From the NCBI GenBank assembly GCA_036491115.1, contig DASXCQ010000004.1, positions 62,001 through 126,000 on the forward strand: a stretch of DNA of 64,000 nucleotides, written 5' to 3'. Shown here piece after piece: positions 32,779-41,719 of this stretch. The notes below the pieces were generated by a model. It was not told the origin of the DNA. It did no database searches and saw nothing but the letters and a program-made list of their open reading frames with translations. Position 1 is the stretch's first letter. Each line of letters begins with the position of its first letter. The DNA comes from DATEPR01 sp036491115. Lineage in GTDB: Bacteria > Actinomycetota > Actinomycetes > Mycobacteriales > Pseudonocardiaceae. The position numbers were made by a program, and so were the translations under genes.

Positions 32779-34809
32779 ACCGCCCAGTTTCCGCCACAGG
32801 AAGTCGAACACCAGCGCGCTCTTGAACGCCCGCTGCTTGTTGTCCGCCGCGGCGCCGTGCCCGCCCTCGACGTTCTCGTAGTAGTCGACGTGGTAGCCGT
32901 ACTCCAGCAGCCGCGCCACCATCTTGCGGGCGTGTCCCGGATGCACCCGGTCGTCCCGCGTCGACGTGACGAACAGCGTCGGCGGGTACGGCATGCCGGT
33001 CCGGATGTTGTGGTACGGCGAGTACTTCCGGATGAACTCCCACTCGTCGTCCTCGCGCGGATCGCCGTACTCGGCCATCCACGACGCTCCGGCGAGCAGT
33101 TCGTGGTACCGGTACATGTCCAGCAGCGGCACCTCGCACACGATGGCGCCGACCAGTTCCGGGTACGCGGTCAGCATCACGCCCATCAGCAGACCGCCGT
33201 TGCTGCCGCCGTGGATGCCCAGCCGTTCCGGCGTCGTCAGCCCGCGGGTCACCAGATCCCGTGCCACGGCGGCGAAATCCTCGTACACCAGGTGGCGGTT
33301 GGCCTTCAGCGACTGGGTGTGCCACTCCGGTCCGTATTCGCTGCCGCCCCGGATGTTCGCCACGACGTAGGTACCGCCCCTGGCCAGCCAGGCACGACCG
33401 GTGACACCGCTGTAGGAGGGCGTCTGGGCCACCTCGAACCCGCCGTAGCCGTGCAGCATCGTCGGCCCGGTCGGCTCGTCCGGCCCGATCACGAAGTAGG
33501 GGATCGTGGTGCCGTCGTCGGACCTGGTGGTGAACTGGCGCACCGACAGTCCGTGCGCGTCGAAGAACGACGGTGCCTGCTTGAGCACCTCGTCCTCGTC
33601 CGCCCCGACCACGCCCCGGCGCAGCGTGTCCGGCTCGGTGAAGCCGCTGGAGACCAGCAGGTAGGCGTCGTCGACGTCCGGGTCGGTGTCGGCCAGGTCG
33701 GTGTAGGCGTCCTCGGGCACGCCGGGCAGCGTGGCCCGGGTCCAGCCGTCGTCGCCGGGCGTGAGCACCGTCAGCCTGCTGCGCACGTCGGACAGCGTGT
33801 GCAGGATGACGTGGTGTCGGGTCCAGCCGTAGTAGCTGAGGTGGTTGTGCGCGTCCGGCTCGAACAGCACGGTCAGGTCCCGCGAGCCGGCCAGGTAGTC
33901 GTCGAACCGGGTCGCCACCAGCGCACCGGCCGGGTAGGTCGTCCCGCCGACCTGCCACGGCGACCGAGTGTTCACCAGCAGCCATTCCCGGTGCACGTCG
34001 ACCAGCGCGTCCTCGGGCACGTCGATCCTGATCAGCTCGTCGCCCGGCCCGCGCAGGTACAGTTCCTCGCGCCAGAAGTCCAGGTCGCGGTGGACGAAGT
34101 CGCGTTCGAAGCCTTCGGTCGGGTCGTGGGTGGCCGTCACCGACACGTCGTCCGGTTTGCCCTCGAACACGGTGACCGCGTCGGCCAGCGAGGTGCCGCG
34201 CCGCCACTCCTTCGTCACCATCGGGTAGCCGGACGTGGTGAGCGAGCCGGGACCGAAGTCGGTGCCGACGTAGACCCGGTCCCTGTCGATCCAGCCGACC
34301 CGGCTCTTGGCCTCCGGCAGGGTGAACCCGTCCGCGACGAACTCGCGCGTCACCAGGTCGAACTCCCGCACCACGGCGGCGTCCGCGCCACCCCGGGACA
34401 GTTCCACCAGGGCCAACCGGTAGTCCGGCCGCAGCAGCGTCGCGCCCTGCCACACCCAGTTCTCGCCCTCCCGCCCGGCCAGGGCGTCCACGTTCAGCAG
34501 GACCTCCCACTCCGGCTGCGGCCTGCGGTACTCCTCCGGCGTGGTGCGCCGCCACAGGCCCTTCGGGTTCGTCGAGTCCTGCCAGAAGTTGTAGAGCAGG
34601 CCGGCGCGCCGAACCACGAACGGGATTCGGTCGTCGGAGTCCAGCACCTCGAGGATGTCCGCACGCAGCCGGTCGAACCGGTCACCAACGGCCAGTTCGC
34701 CGACGCTCTCCGCGTTCCGCGCGGTCACCCACTCCAGCGCGGTCGCTCCGGTCACGTCCTCCAGCCAGCGATACGGGTCGTCGGTCGCCGGGATGTTCGG
34801 TTCGGTCAT
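32761..34809 (-). CDS. Prolyl oligopeptidase family serine peptidase
   Basis: 682 residues. An N-terminal DPYRWLED segment, a seven-bladed propeller (about 70-410) and an alpha/beta-hydrolase domain with the nucleophile in GIHGGSNGG (Ser near 533), Asp in TSTRDDRVHPGH and His in VEGGHGAAAD are all present. Such enzymes cleave after proline in short peptides. No signal peptide is seen, so it is probably cytoplasmic. ATG 34809 is chosen over one six codons upstream because homologues begin close to DPYRW. Confidence 0.93.
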   Translation of the reverse strand: MTEPNIPATDDPYRWLEDVTGATALEWVTARNAESVGELAVGDRFDRLRADILEVLDSDDRIPFVVRRAGLLYNFWQDSTNPKGLWRRTTPEEYRRPQPEWEVLLNVDALAGREGENWVWQGATLLRPDYRLALVELSRGGADAAVVREFDLVTREFVADGFTLPEAKSRVGWIDRDRVYVGTDFGPGSLTTSGYPMVTKEWRRGTSLADAVTVFEGKPDDVSVTATHDPTEGFERDFVHRDLDFWREELYLRGPGDELIRIDVPEDALVDVHREWLLVNTRSPWQVGGTTYPAGALVATRFDDYLAGSRDLTVLFEPDAHNHLSYYGWTRHHVILHTLSDVRSRLTVLTPGDDGWTRATLPGVPEDAYTDLADTDPDVDDAYLLVSSGFTEPDTLRRGVVGADEDEVLKQAPSFFDAHGLSVRQFTTRSDDGTTIPYFVIGPDEPTGPTMLHGYGGFEVAQTPSYSGVTGRAWLARGGTYVVANIRGGSEYGPEWHTQSLKANRHLVYEDFAAVARDLVTRGLTTPERLGIHGGSNGGLLMGVMLTAYPELVGAIVCEVPLLDMYRYHELLAGASWMAEYGDPREDDEWEFIRKYSPYHNIRTGMPYPPTLFVTSTRDDRVHPGHARKMVARLLEYGYHVDYYENVEGGHGAAADNKQRAFKSALVFDFLWRKLGGSAEGA

Positions 34810-34847
34810 GCCGACATTGTGGGTCACCCGGACGGCGGATGGGGAGA

Positions 34848-35522
34848 TCAGTCGTCGACGAGACCGGCTCGGTATGCATAGGCGACGGCCTGGGCCCTAT
34901 CCCGCAGGTTGGCCTTGGCGAACACGTGGTTGACGTGCGTCTTCACGGTCGCCTCACTGACCACCAGTCGCCGGGCGATCTCCGTGTTGGACAGGCCGGC
35001 CGCGATCAGCCGCAGCACCTCGATCTCCCGCGCTGTCAACCCGTCCGCCAGTTCCACCGGCTGCCGGCCCTGACCCGCCGTGGGCCGTCCTCTGGTGGCC
35101 GCCTCGATCAGCCTGCGCTGCACATCTCCATCCACAGTGGACTGTCCGGCCGCCGCGGCGCGCAGTGCCCTGGCGATCGCCTCGGCGTCCGCGTCCTTGG
35201 TCAGGAAGCCGCGGGCACCGGCCTGCAACGCGCCCAGCACCGACTCGTCGTCCGCGTAGGTGGTCAGGACGACCACCTCGGTCCCAGGATGCTCCGCGCG
35301 CACCCTGCGGGTGGTCTGCACGCCGTCGCAGCGCGGCATCCGCAGGTCGACCAGCAGCACGTCCGGCCGCTGCTCGGCGACCAGCCGCAACGCCTCGATC
35401 CCGTCCGCCGCCGCGCCGACCACCTCGACACCGGGCAGCAGGCCCAGCAGTGTGGCCAGGCCTTCCCGCACCACGGTCTGGTCGTCGGCCAGCACCACCC
35501 GCAGCGTGTCCCGTTGCGTCAC
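34848..35522 (-). CDS. NarL/LuxR-family response regulator
   Basis: 224 residues. The receiver domain has VLADDQTVVREG, the phospho-acceptor in LLVDLRMPRCDG and the Lys in FLTKDAD. The C-terminal LuxR domain contains LTAREIEVLRLIAAGLSNTEIARRL and SEATVKTHVNHVFAK. GTG 35522 overlaps the kinase stop as GTGA, so the pair is translationally coupled. It resembles the LiaR/DesR-like pairs of actinomycetes. Targets are unknown. Confidence 0.93.
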   Translation of the reverse strand: MTQRDTLRVVLADDQTVVREGLATLLGLLPGVEVVGAAADGIEALRLVAEQRPDVLLVDLRMPRCDGVQTTRRVRAEHPGTEVVVLTTYADDESVLGALQAGARGFLTKDADAEAIARALRAAAAGQSTVDGDVQRRLIEAATRGRPTAGQGRQPVELADGLTAREIEVLRLIAAGLSNTEIARRLVVSEATVKTHVNHVFAKANLRDRAQAVAYAYRAGLVDD

Positions 35523-36700
35523 GCCGGCACCACCAGCCGCACCTGCCATCCGTCGTCGGTCGGACCGGTCCGCAGTTCGCCGCCGATCAGCTCGGCCCGC
35601 TCCCGCATCCCGGTCAGACCATAGCCGCCGGTGGTCCGACCGGCCGGGCGACGACCTTGGTGGTCGGTGACGGTCAGCTCGGTGATGCCGTCGCGGTAGG
35701 CGAGAACGACCTCCACGGGAGCCCCGGCGGCGTGCTTGCGGGCATTGCTCAGTGCCTCCTGGGCGGTGCGGAACAACGCGTCCTCAGCGGGTCCGGGCAG
35801 GTCACGTGGGGGGCCGTCGATGGTCAGCTCGGTCGGCGTGCCGGTCTCCAGGCGGGCGCTGGTGACCAGGTCGGCGATCGCCCTGGCGGCCGGCACCGGG
35901 TCCTCGCGCAGCGCCGCGACCGCCCTGCGGGCCTCGGTGAGGCCCTCGGCGGCCAGCCGCTGGGCCCGCTCGATCTGCTCCTGAGCCGCCTCGCTGGCGC
36001 CCTCGTTGGCGAGCATCAGCCGGGCGCCCTGCAGGTTCAGCGACAGGGCGGACAGCGAGTGGGCCAGCACGTCGTGCACCTCGCGGGCGATCCTGGCGCG
36101 CTCGGCCAGCGCCGCGGCCCTCGCGTGTTCCTCGCGTGCTGCCTGCTCCCTGGCCAGGGCGAGTTCGGCCTGCTCCAGTCGGTCGGCGCGGCTGCGGCGG
36201 GCCACGGCGCCCATGGCCAGCGCGGCGATCACGGCCAGCGAGGCCAGCACGCCCAGCGGTCTGCCGTTTCCGCCGAGCGCTGCTATCAGCGCGCTCGCGA
36301 CGGCGGCCGCGATCACCCAGACGGCGGCCTTGAACGGGTAACGCCGGGCGGCCACCCCGGCCAGCAGATAGGGAAACGAGATGGTCCAGCTCTGCGGGAT
36401 GATCGCCGCCAGGATCCCGCCGGCCAGACACATCACCGCCAGTACCACCGGTCCCCAGTGGGTGTCGCGCTGCGGCAGCATGATCAAGGTCACGCTCGCG
36501 GCGAGCGCGACGCCGGCCACGGCGTAGGTCGTGCCGTACCCGCCGCTGACCGCGTACGGACCCGGGTGCACCAGCAGCGTCGCCACCACCAGCGGTGCGG
36601 GCAGGAACTGCCACCACCGCCGGTCGACGAGAAAACCCTCCACCGCATCGGTGAAACGGGCCGCCGGACGCACGTCGCTCACCGTCCCAGGATGCTGCAT
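35519..36700 (-). CDS. NarL-type sensor histidine kinase (HisKA_3)
   Basis: 393 residues from the ATG in MQHPGTVSD. About six membrane helices (roughly 30-185) form the sensor. A coiled linker leads to the HisKA_3 phospho-acceptor motif EVHDVLAHSLSAL and a HATPase domain with EALSNARKHA and GGYGLTGMRERAE. All motifs are intact, and the partner regulator is coupled by GTGA. Few extracytoplasmic residues suggest sensing within or at the membrane. The start is uncertain by about 30 residues. Confidence 0.9.
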   Translation of the reverse strand: MQHPGTVSDVRPAARFTDAVEGFLVDRRWWQFLPAPLVVATLLVHPGPYAVSGGYGTTYAVAGVALAASVTLIMLPQRDTHWGPVVLAVMCLAGGILAAIIPQSWTISFPYLLAGVAARRYPFKAAVWVIAAAVASALIAALGGNGRPLGVLASLAVIAALAMGAVARRSRADRLEQAELALAREQAAREEHARAAALAERARIAREVHDVLAHSLSALSLNLQGARLMLANEGASEAAQEQIERAQRLAAEGLTEARRAVAALREDPVPAARAIADLVTSARLETGTPTELTIDGPPRDLPGPAEDALFRTAQEALSNARKHAAGAPVEVVLAYRDGITELTVTDHQGRRPAGRTTGGYGLTGMRERAELIGGELRTGPTDDGWQVRLVVPA

Positions 36701-36881
36701 CACCGGTGCCCTGTCATCGACCCGGTGATGGGAGCCTGCTCCACCTCCGGGTGTACCGCCACTACCACTCACCCCCGACAACCTCGCCCGACACCACCGC
36801 ACCTATCCACATCGGACCACGTTGTCCACAGCGGACAGCACGGTCCTGGCACCGGATTCCCAAGAAGTCGATTGTGGACGC

Positions 36882-37949
36882 ATGACCTCCACCGAACGCA
36901 TCGACATCATCCTCGACCGCCCCAGCGACCTCATCGCGTCCATCCCGGCCCTACTCGGTTTCCACCCCGTCGACTCGCTCGTCGTGCTCGGCCAGCGCGG
37001 CGTGCGCGCCAAGGAACTGCGGCTCGTGCTCCGCTCCGACCTGCCGCCGCCACACCACGCCCGCGAACTGGTCAACAGCCTGCTGTTGCCGTTGGTCCAG
37101 CACGGCTCGACCGGCGTCACCATGGTCGTGATCGGCGGCCAGGGCCGCTCACCCGACGACGACCTGCCGCACCGGGAACTCATGGCCCGGTGCGAAGCGG
37201 CCTTCGACGAGGACGGCCTGCCGGTCATACACCAGTTCTGGACACCGGACACCCGGGCCGGCGTGCGCTGGCACTGCTACGACGAGACCGACTGCACCGG
37301 CGTCCTCCCCGAACCCGACAACACCGAACTGGGGACCGTGGCCGCGGAACTCGGCCTGAGCGTGTACCGAAGTAGGGAGGACGTGGTCGCCCTGCTGGAA
37401 CCGGATCCACCGGACGTACTGCTCCGCCGAGCGCTGTCCCTGAGCGGGCACAGCGAGACGGCCGAACTCACCGGTGACCCACCGGAGGACGGCCTGGACA
37501 CGGTCCGCGCCGCGATCGAAGCGGCGGCCACCACCCCACCGGAACTGGCCGACGACGACGTGGTCCGGCTGATCAAGGCCCTGGCCGACCACCGGGTCCG
37601 CGACCACTTCCTGGACTACGACGCCCTGCCCGACGTCGTCGCGGCTGAACGCCTGTGGACTGCGCTGGCCAGGGCGACGCCACCACCGGAACGAGCAGAG
37701 CCGGCATCGCTGCTGGCGTACTCGGCGTACGCCAGGGGAGACGGCGTACTGGCCGGAATAGCGCTGGCGAACGCGGAAGAAGCCGATTCGGGCCACCGAC
37801 TGTGCGCCCTGCTGCGCGGTGCGCTGACGGTGGCAATGCCGCCCGCCAACGTCCGCGAGGCAGGCAGACGGGCAGCCAACGCGGCACGTGGACACGTGGC
37901 CGAAAACTCGTTGGCCGACGACGAGGAGGGCCCGATCATGACCGAATGA
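36882..37949 (+). CDS. DUF4192 domain protein
   Basis: 355 residues with the DUF4192 pattern: ILDRPSDLIASIPALLGFHPVDSLVVLG at the start and the later DDDVVRLIKALADHRVRDHFLDY and AYARGDGVLAGIALANAEEAD segments. The C-terminal half is helical, with a TPR-like look. The family is restricted mainly to actinomycetes and its function is unknown. A GATTGT hexamer 6 nt upstream without a ribosome-binding site suggests a leaderless mRNA. It overlaps the GNAT gene by ATGA. Confidence 0.87.
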   Translation: MTSTERIDIILDRPSDLIASIPALLGFHPVDSLVVLGQRGVRAKELRLVLRSDLPPPHHARELVNSLLLPLVQHGSTGVTMVVIGGQGRSPDDDLPHRELMARCEAAFDEDGLPVIHQFWTPDTRAGVRWHCYDETDCTGVLPEPDNTELGTVAAELGLSVYRSREDVVALLEPDPPDVLLRRALSLSGHSETAELTGDPPEDGLDTVRAAIEAAATTPPELADDDVVRLIKALADHRVRDHFLDYDALPDVVAAERLWTALARATPPPERAEPASLLAYSAYARGDGVLAGIALANAEEADSGHRLCALLRGALTVAMPPANVREAGRRAANAARGHVAENSLADDEEGPIMTE

Positions 37950-38431
37950 CAGATGTCTGGCCGGCCCGCCTGACGGTCCGTCCGCTGACACCGGACGACG
38001 CGCGGCGAATCGGTGAATGGCGGTACGACTGGCCGTGGAGCGCGTACGACTCGCGGCTGGAGGACGAGCCGGTAACGGCGGAAATGGGCTACTGGGCGGT
38101 GGCCGGAGCGGACGGTGGCCCGTTCCTGGGTTACTACTGCACCGGTTGCGAGGCAAGGGTTCCTGGTCTGGAGCCCGAGCCGGGTGTGCTGGACCTCGGC
38201 GTCGGCATGGCCCCCGAATGGGTCGGCCAGGGCCATGGCACCGATTTCGCCGCAGCCGTACTCGCCCATATCCACCAACACCACGGCCCGACGGTCCTGC
38301 GGGCCACGGTCCAATCCTGGAACACCCGCAGTCTGAAGCTCACCCACCACCTGGGCTTCCGTGAACAAAGGAGACATAGGTGCATCCACAACGGCGAAGC
38401 GGTCGAATACACGGTCCTCACAACCGATTAG
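37946..38431 (+). CDS. GNAT-family N-acetyltransferase
   Basis: 161 residues with GNAT features: LTVRPLTPDDARRIGEWRY at the start, the strand LDLGVGMAPEWVGQGHGTDFAAAVL carrying the acetyl-CoA pyrophosphate loop (GQGHGT), and the ATVQSWNTRSLKLTHHLGFRE C-terminus. It resembles RimJ-like acetyltransferases. The substrate is unknown. It is coupled to the DUF4192 gene by ATGA. A hairpin terminator follows 30 bp after the stop. Confidence 0.9.
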   Translation: MTDVWPARLTVRPLTPDDARRIGEWRYDWPWSAYDSRLEDEPVTAEMGYWAVAGADGGPFLGYYCTGCEARVPGLEPEPGVLDLGVGMAPEWVGQGHGTDFAAAVLAHIHQHHGPTVLRATVQSWNTRSLKLTHHLGFREQRRHRCIHNGEAVEYTVLTTD

Positions 38432-38461
38432 CCCACTTACCATGATCAGCGCACAATGCGC

Positions 38462-38485
38462 GACGGCAGTTTTCGTTCTGCCGTC
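38462..38485 (+). terminator. Hairpin terminator after GNAT gene
   Basis: GACGGCAG (38462-38469) and CTGCCGTC (38478-38485) pair perfectly (8 bp) around TTTTCGTT, 30 bp after the stop. There is no downstream T run, which is usual in actinomycetes. Confidence 0.65.
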
Positions 38486-39218
38486 TCACCTGGCTCAACG
38501 GCCATCACGCGATCACCCGGCCAGCGTCGACCGCGATCGGCCTGTCGCCTTGGCGTGCGACGAGGTCGCTCGATGCGCCCGCCATCGCTGACGGCGGGTG
38601 CGCCGACCGTGACCACATCGTCGACCGCGACGGCGTCAGGCGACCGCGCGACAGCCCGGAGCCGGTGGCGTTCGCCGCCACTCGCCGGTCGCCGCTGGGC
38701 GGCCCGCAGTGCCCGGGCCCGCTGCGGGCCCGGGCACTGCGGCGGCTTGCGGCCAGCATGCCGGCCATGGAGGTTCGGCCAGCGCACCCGGCCAGCGGCA
38801 TTCGGGCGGGCCGGCCAGCATGCCGGTCTGGTGTGCTCGCCGGGTGTGCCCGGCCATCGGGTCGGGCCGCTGTGCGCCTTGCATGCCCCGGCCGGCGTAC
38901 CCGTCCGCGGTGTTCGCCGTGCGCGCCGGCTTGGGTGCTGGGTAGGCGCGCGGCCGGCCTCCCGGGGTCGGCGCGTCCGGCTGGCGTGCTCGGTCGGACT
39001 GCGGGCGCCTGGCTGGCGTGCCCGAGCCATGGTGTCCGGCCGGTCGGCTTGGCTGGCATCGTGGCCGCCGTGTTGCCTGATGTGCTGGTCAGGGTGTCCG
39101 GTCGGGTGCACTCTCGGCTCCGGGTCGGCGACCTCGGTGAGGTAGCCCGGCCGCCTGTCCGGTGGGCGTGCCGGGGGCGCCACCTCGGCGTGCCCAAGCG
39201 TTCCCAGCGGCAGGCTGA
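38486..39218. other. Gene-poor GC-rich region
   Basis: About 730 bp between the GNAT gene and galE. Long frames are open on both strands, but they have no start signals, unbiased low-complexity translations and no recognisable domain. CGGCCAGCATGCCGG occurs twice, 62 bp apart (about 38752 and 38814). A strong palindrome is listed separately. I see no gene here. Confidence 0.5.
38704..38742. repeat. Perfect 18-bp inverted repeat with 3-nt loop
   Basis: Positions 38704-38721 and 38725-38742 are perfectly complementary around CTG, with arm core CAGTGCCCGGGCCCG. It is the longest perfect palindrome I found in the window. Being symmetric it could terminate transcription from both sides or be cruciform-forming. 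Confidence 0.75.
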
Positions 39219-40184
39219 TCAGGTGCGCTGGGCTCGGGCCGTGGTGAAGGTCCAGGCGTCACTGACGATGGTGGCCAGGTCGGTGCGGGTGGGCTGCCAG
39301 CCGAGTTCGGTGCGGGCTCGGGCGCTGGAGGCCACCAGGACGGCCGGGTCACCGGGGCGGCGTTCGGCCACGGTCGCCGGGATGTCGTGGCCGGTCGCGG
39401 CGCGGCAGGTCTGGATGACCTGCTGGACCGAAAAGCCCGTGCCGCTGCCCAGGTTGTAGATCCGGTGGGCGCCCGGCTCGGCGTGTTGCAGCGCGAGCAG
39501 GTGGGCGTCGGCGAGGTCGGTGACGTGGATGTAGTCGCGGACGCAGCTGCCGTCGGGGGTGGGGTAGTCGTCGCCGTAGATCTGCACCTTGTCCCGCTGC
39601 CCCAGCGCGACCTGCAGCACGATCGGGATCAGGTGCGTCTCGGTGGCGTGCCGTTCACCGAACCGACCATGAGCACCGGCCACGTTGAAGTACCGCAGGC
39701 TCACCGCCGCCACGCCGTGCGCCGCCGCGTACGAGGTAATCGCGTGATCAATCGCCAGCTTGGTGGCGCCATAGGTGTTGGTCGGGCGGGTTTCCGCCGT
39801 CTCCTCGATCGGCACCTCGGCCGGTTCGCCGTAGGTCGCGGCCGTCGACGAGAACACCAGCCTCGGCGTGCCGTGCCTGCGGACCGCCTCCAGCAACCGC
39901 ACCGACGTCACCACATTGCCCTGCCAGTACTTGCCCGGCTCCCGCATCGACTCCGCCACCAGCGACTTCGCCGCGAAGTGCAGCACACCGTCGAAGCCGT
40001 CACCGAGCAGCGGGTCCGCGACCTCGGCGATGTCACCCTCGACGAACCGGCAGCCGTCCGGCACCGCGTCGGCATGCCCGGTGGACAGGTCGTCGACCAC
40101 GACCACCTCGTGCCCGGCCTCGATCAGCCGCGCCGCGCACACACTTCCGACATACCCGGCACCGCCGGTCACCAGCAACCTCAC
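39219..40184 (-). CDS. galE: UDP-glucose 4-epimerase
   Basis: 321 residues of the extended SDR family that interconverts UDP-glucose and UDP-galactose. NAD-binding VTGGAGYVGS at the N-terminus, the catalytic FSSTAATYG and YGATK (Tyr-x-x-x-Lys), the LRYFNVAGA substrate loop and RDYIHVTDLA are all present. GTG 40184 has GGTGGGG upstream. Another GTG four codons earlier is possible. It follows galK by 81 bp on the same strand, giving the last and first dedicated steps of Leloir galactose use. Confidence 0.95.
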   Translation of the reverse strand: MRLLVTGGAGYVGSVCAARLIEAGHEVVVVDDLSTGHADAVPDGCRFVEGDIAEVADPLLGDGFDGVLHFAAKSLVAESMREPGKYWQGNVVTSVRLLEAVRRHGTPRLVFSSTAATYGEPAEVPIEETAETRPTNTYGATKLAIDHAITSYAAAHGVAAVSLRYFNVAGAHGRFGERHATETHLIPIVLQVALGQRDKVQIYGDDYPTPDGSCVRDYIHVTDLADAHLLALQHAEPGAHRIYNLGSGTGFSVQQVIQTCRAATGHDIPATVAERRPGDPAVLVASSARARTELGWQPTRTDLATIVSDAWTFTTARAQRT

Positions 40185-40265
40185 CGCGTTCCCCACCTTT
40201 CACCTGACAGCCGTCCGCCCGCCAGTCTGCCGGTGCGCCGCGCGCGGTGACCGCCGGGGGACGCG

Positions 40266-41438
40266 TCAGACGTCGCGGCCGGCACCCGCGGCCGGCACCG
40301 CCGTGAACAACCGGGGCGTCGTCCAACCCTTCCGTTCGAACGCCCGGAGGACCGCCTGCTCGACGTCCGGCCGGTCCTCCGCCGGCACCAGCGCGATCGC
40401 CGACCCGCCGAATCCGGCTCCGGTCATCCGTGCGCCGAGCGCACCCGCCTCCAGCACACCGTCCACGGCCACGTCCAACTCGGGACACGACACCCGGTAG
40501 TCGTCGCGCAAGCTCTGGTGGGACACGGTCAACACCGGACCGATCTGCGGCAACTTGTTGTGCCGCAACAGGTCCACCGTCTCCAACACTCTGGCGTTCT
40601 CCGTCACGACGTGCCGTACCAACGGGAACAACTCCGCCGACAACCGCCCGGCCGCCGACGGCAGCTCGTCCATCCGCACGTCCCGCAACGCCGGCACGCC
40701 CAGCTCCCGCGCCGCCTGCTCACATCCGCGCCGCCGGCTGCCGTACCCGTCACCGCCCGCCGCGTCACCCAGCTTGTGATTGGCCCGCGTGTCGATCACC
40801 AGGACCTCCAGGCCCTCGGCGGCCGCCGCGAACTCGACCTGCTCCGCGGCACCGGACCGGGTGTCCAGGAACAGCACCCGCCCCTCCCGACAGCACAGCG
40901 ACGCCATCTGGTCCAGCACCCCGCTGGGCACCCCGGCGAAGCCGTTCTCCGCCCGTTGCGCCCACCGCGCGAGCATCGGCAGGTCGTCGGCGGGCAAACC
41001 GGCGATGTCCAGCAGCGCCAGCAGCGTCGCGCATTCCAATGCCGCCGACGACGACAACCCGGCCCCGGCCGGCACGTTCCCCGCGATCACCAGGTCGGCG
41101 CCGCCGCTCCAGCCCTGGTCGCGCAGCACCCAGGCGACGCCGGCGGGGTAGGCGGCCCAGCCGGTCACGACACCGGGTTCGAGTTCGGCCACCGGCACGG
41201 GCCTGGCCTGTTGGGGGCGGCCGTCGTCGCCGACGGTGGTCAGGGCGAGCAGGCCGTCGGCGCGCGGTGCGGCGGCGACGGCCGTGCGGTGGGGGAGCGC
41301 GAAGGGCAGGACGAAGCCGTCGTTGTAGTCGGTGTGCTCGCCGATCAGGTTGACCCTTCCGGGCGCGGACCAGATCCCCACCGGCCCGACTCCGTACAAC
41401 TCGCGGAACGCCACGGCCGCCCGCTCCGCGGCCCTCAC
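40266..41438 (-). CDS. galK: Galactokinase
   Basis: 390 residues of the GHMP kinase family, making galactose 1-phosphate. The galactokinase signature SAPGRVNLIGEHTDYNDGFV lies near 24-43, the ATP loop is VPAGAGLSSSAALE and the third motif is MTGAGFGGSAIALV. It lies upstream of galE. galT, the uridylyltransferase, is not in the window, so the pathway is incomplete here. Around 281 bp separate it from the dtxR gene upstream, and nothing gene-like was seen there. Confidence 0.96.
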   Translation of the reverse strand: MRAAERAAVAFRELYGVGPVGIWSAPGRVNLIGEHTDYNDGFVLPFALPHRTAVAAAPRADGLLALTTVGDDGRPQQARPVPVAELEPGVVTGWAAYPAGVAWVLRDQGWSGGADLVIAGNVPAGAGLSSSAALECATLLALLDIAGLPADDLPMLARWAQRAENGFAGVPSGVLDQMASLCCREGRVLFLDTRSGAAEQVEFAAAAEGLEVLVIDTRANHKLGDAAGGDGYGSRRRGCEQAARELGVPALRDVRMDELPSAAGRLSAELFPLVRHVVTENARVLETVDLLRHNKLPQIGPVLTVSHQSLRDDYRVSCPELDVAVDGVLEAGALGARMTGAGFGGSAIALVPAEDRPDVEQAVLRAFERKGWTTPRLFTAVPAAGAGRDV

Positions 41439-41719
41439 GCCGACCTCCGCAACGCCCAGCTCGGCTGCGCAGGCGGCCGGACTTCCGCTGCATCCGGTGA
41501 GCTGCCGACAGCGGCCCGGTGCCAGCGGTCGGGCCCGGGATGAGCGGTGGCCGGGAGCGGATGATCCGGTCGGGGCCGGGTGGCCAGACCTGCGCTGCCG
41601 CTGTCAGCCAGGTGGTGACCGGGCCGTGCGCCGCGTGAGCTGGGTGTCGGGAGCCGGTGGTCGCGCCGAGCGGCGGCGCGCGGCAGCGACCCACTGGGGT
41701 TCATCGGGTGGTCAGGGCG

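Noticed and set aside
38446..39459. Open frames of 230-265 codons on both strands between the GNAT gene and galE
   Set aside because: Low-complexity Arg/Pro/Ala translations, one runs into galE antisense, and a long palindrome interrupts the region.
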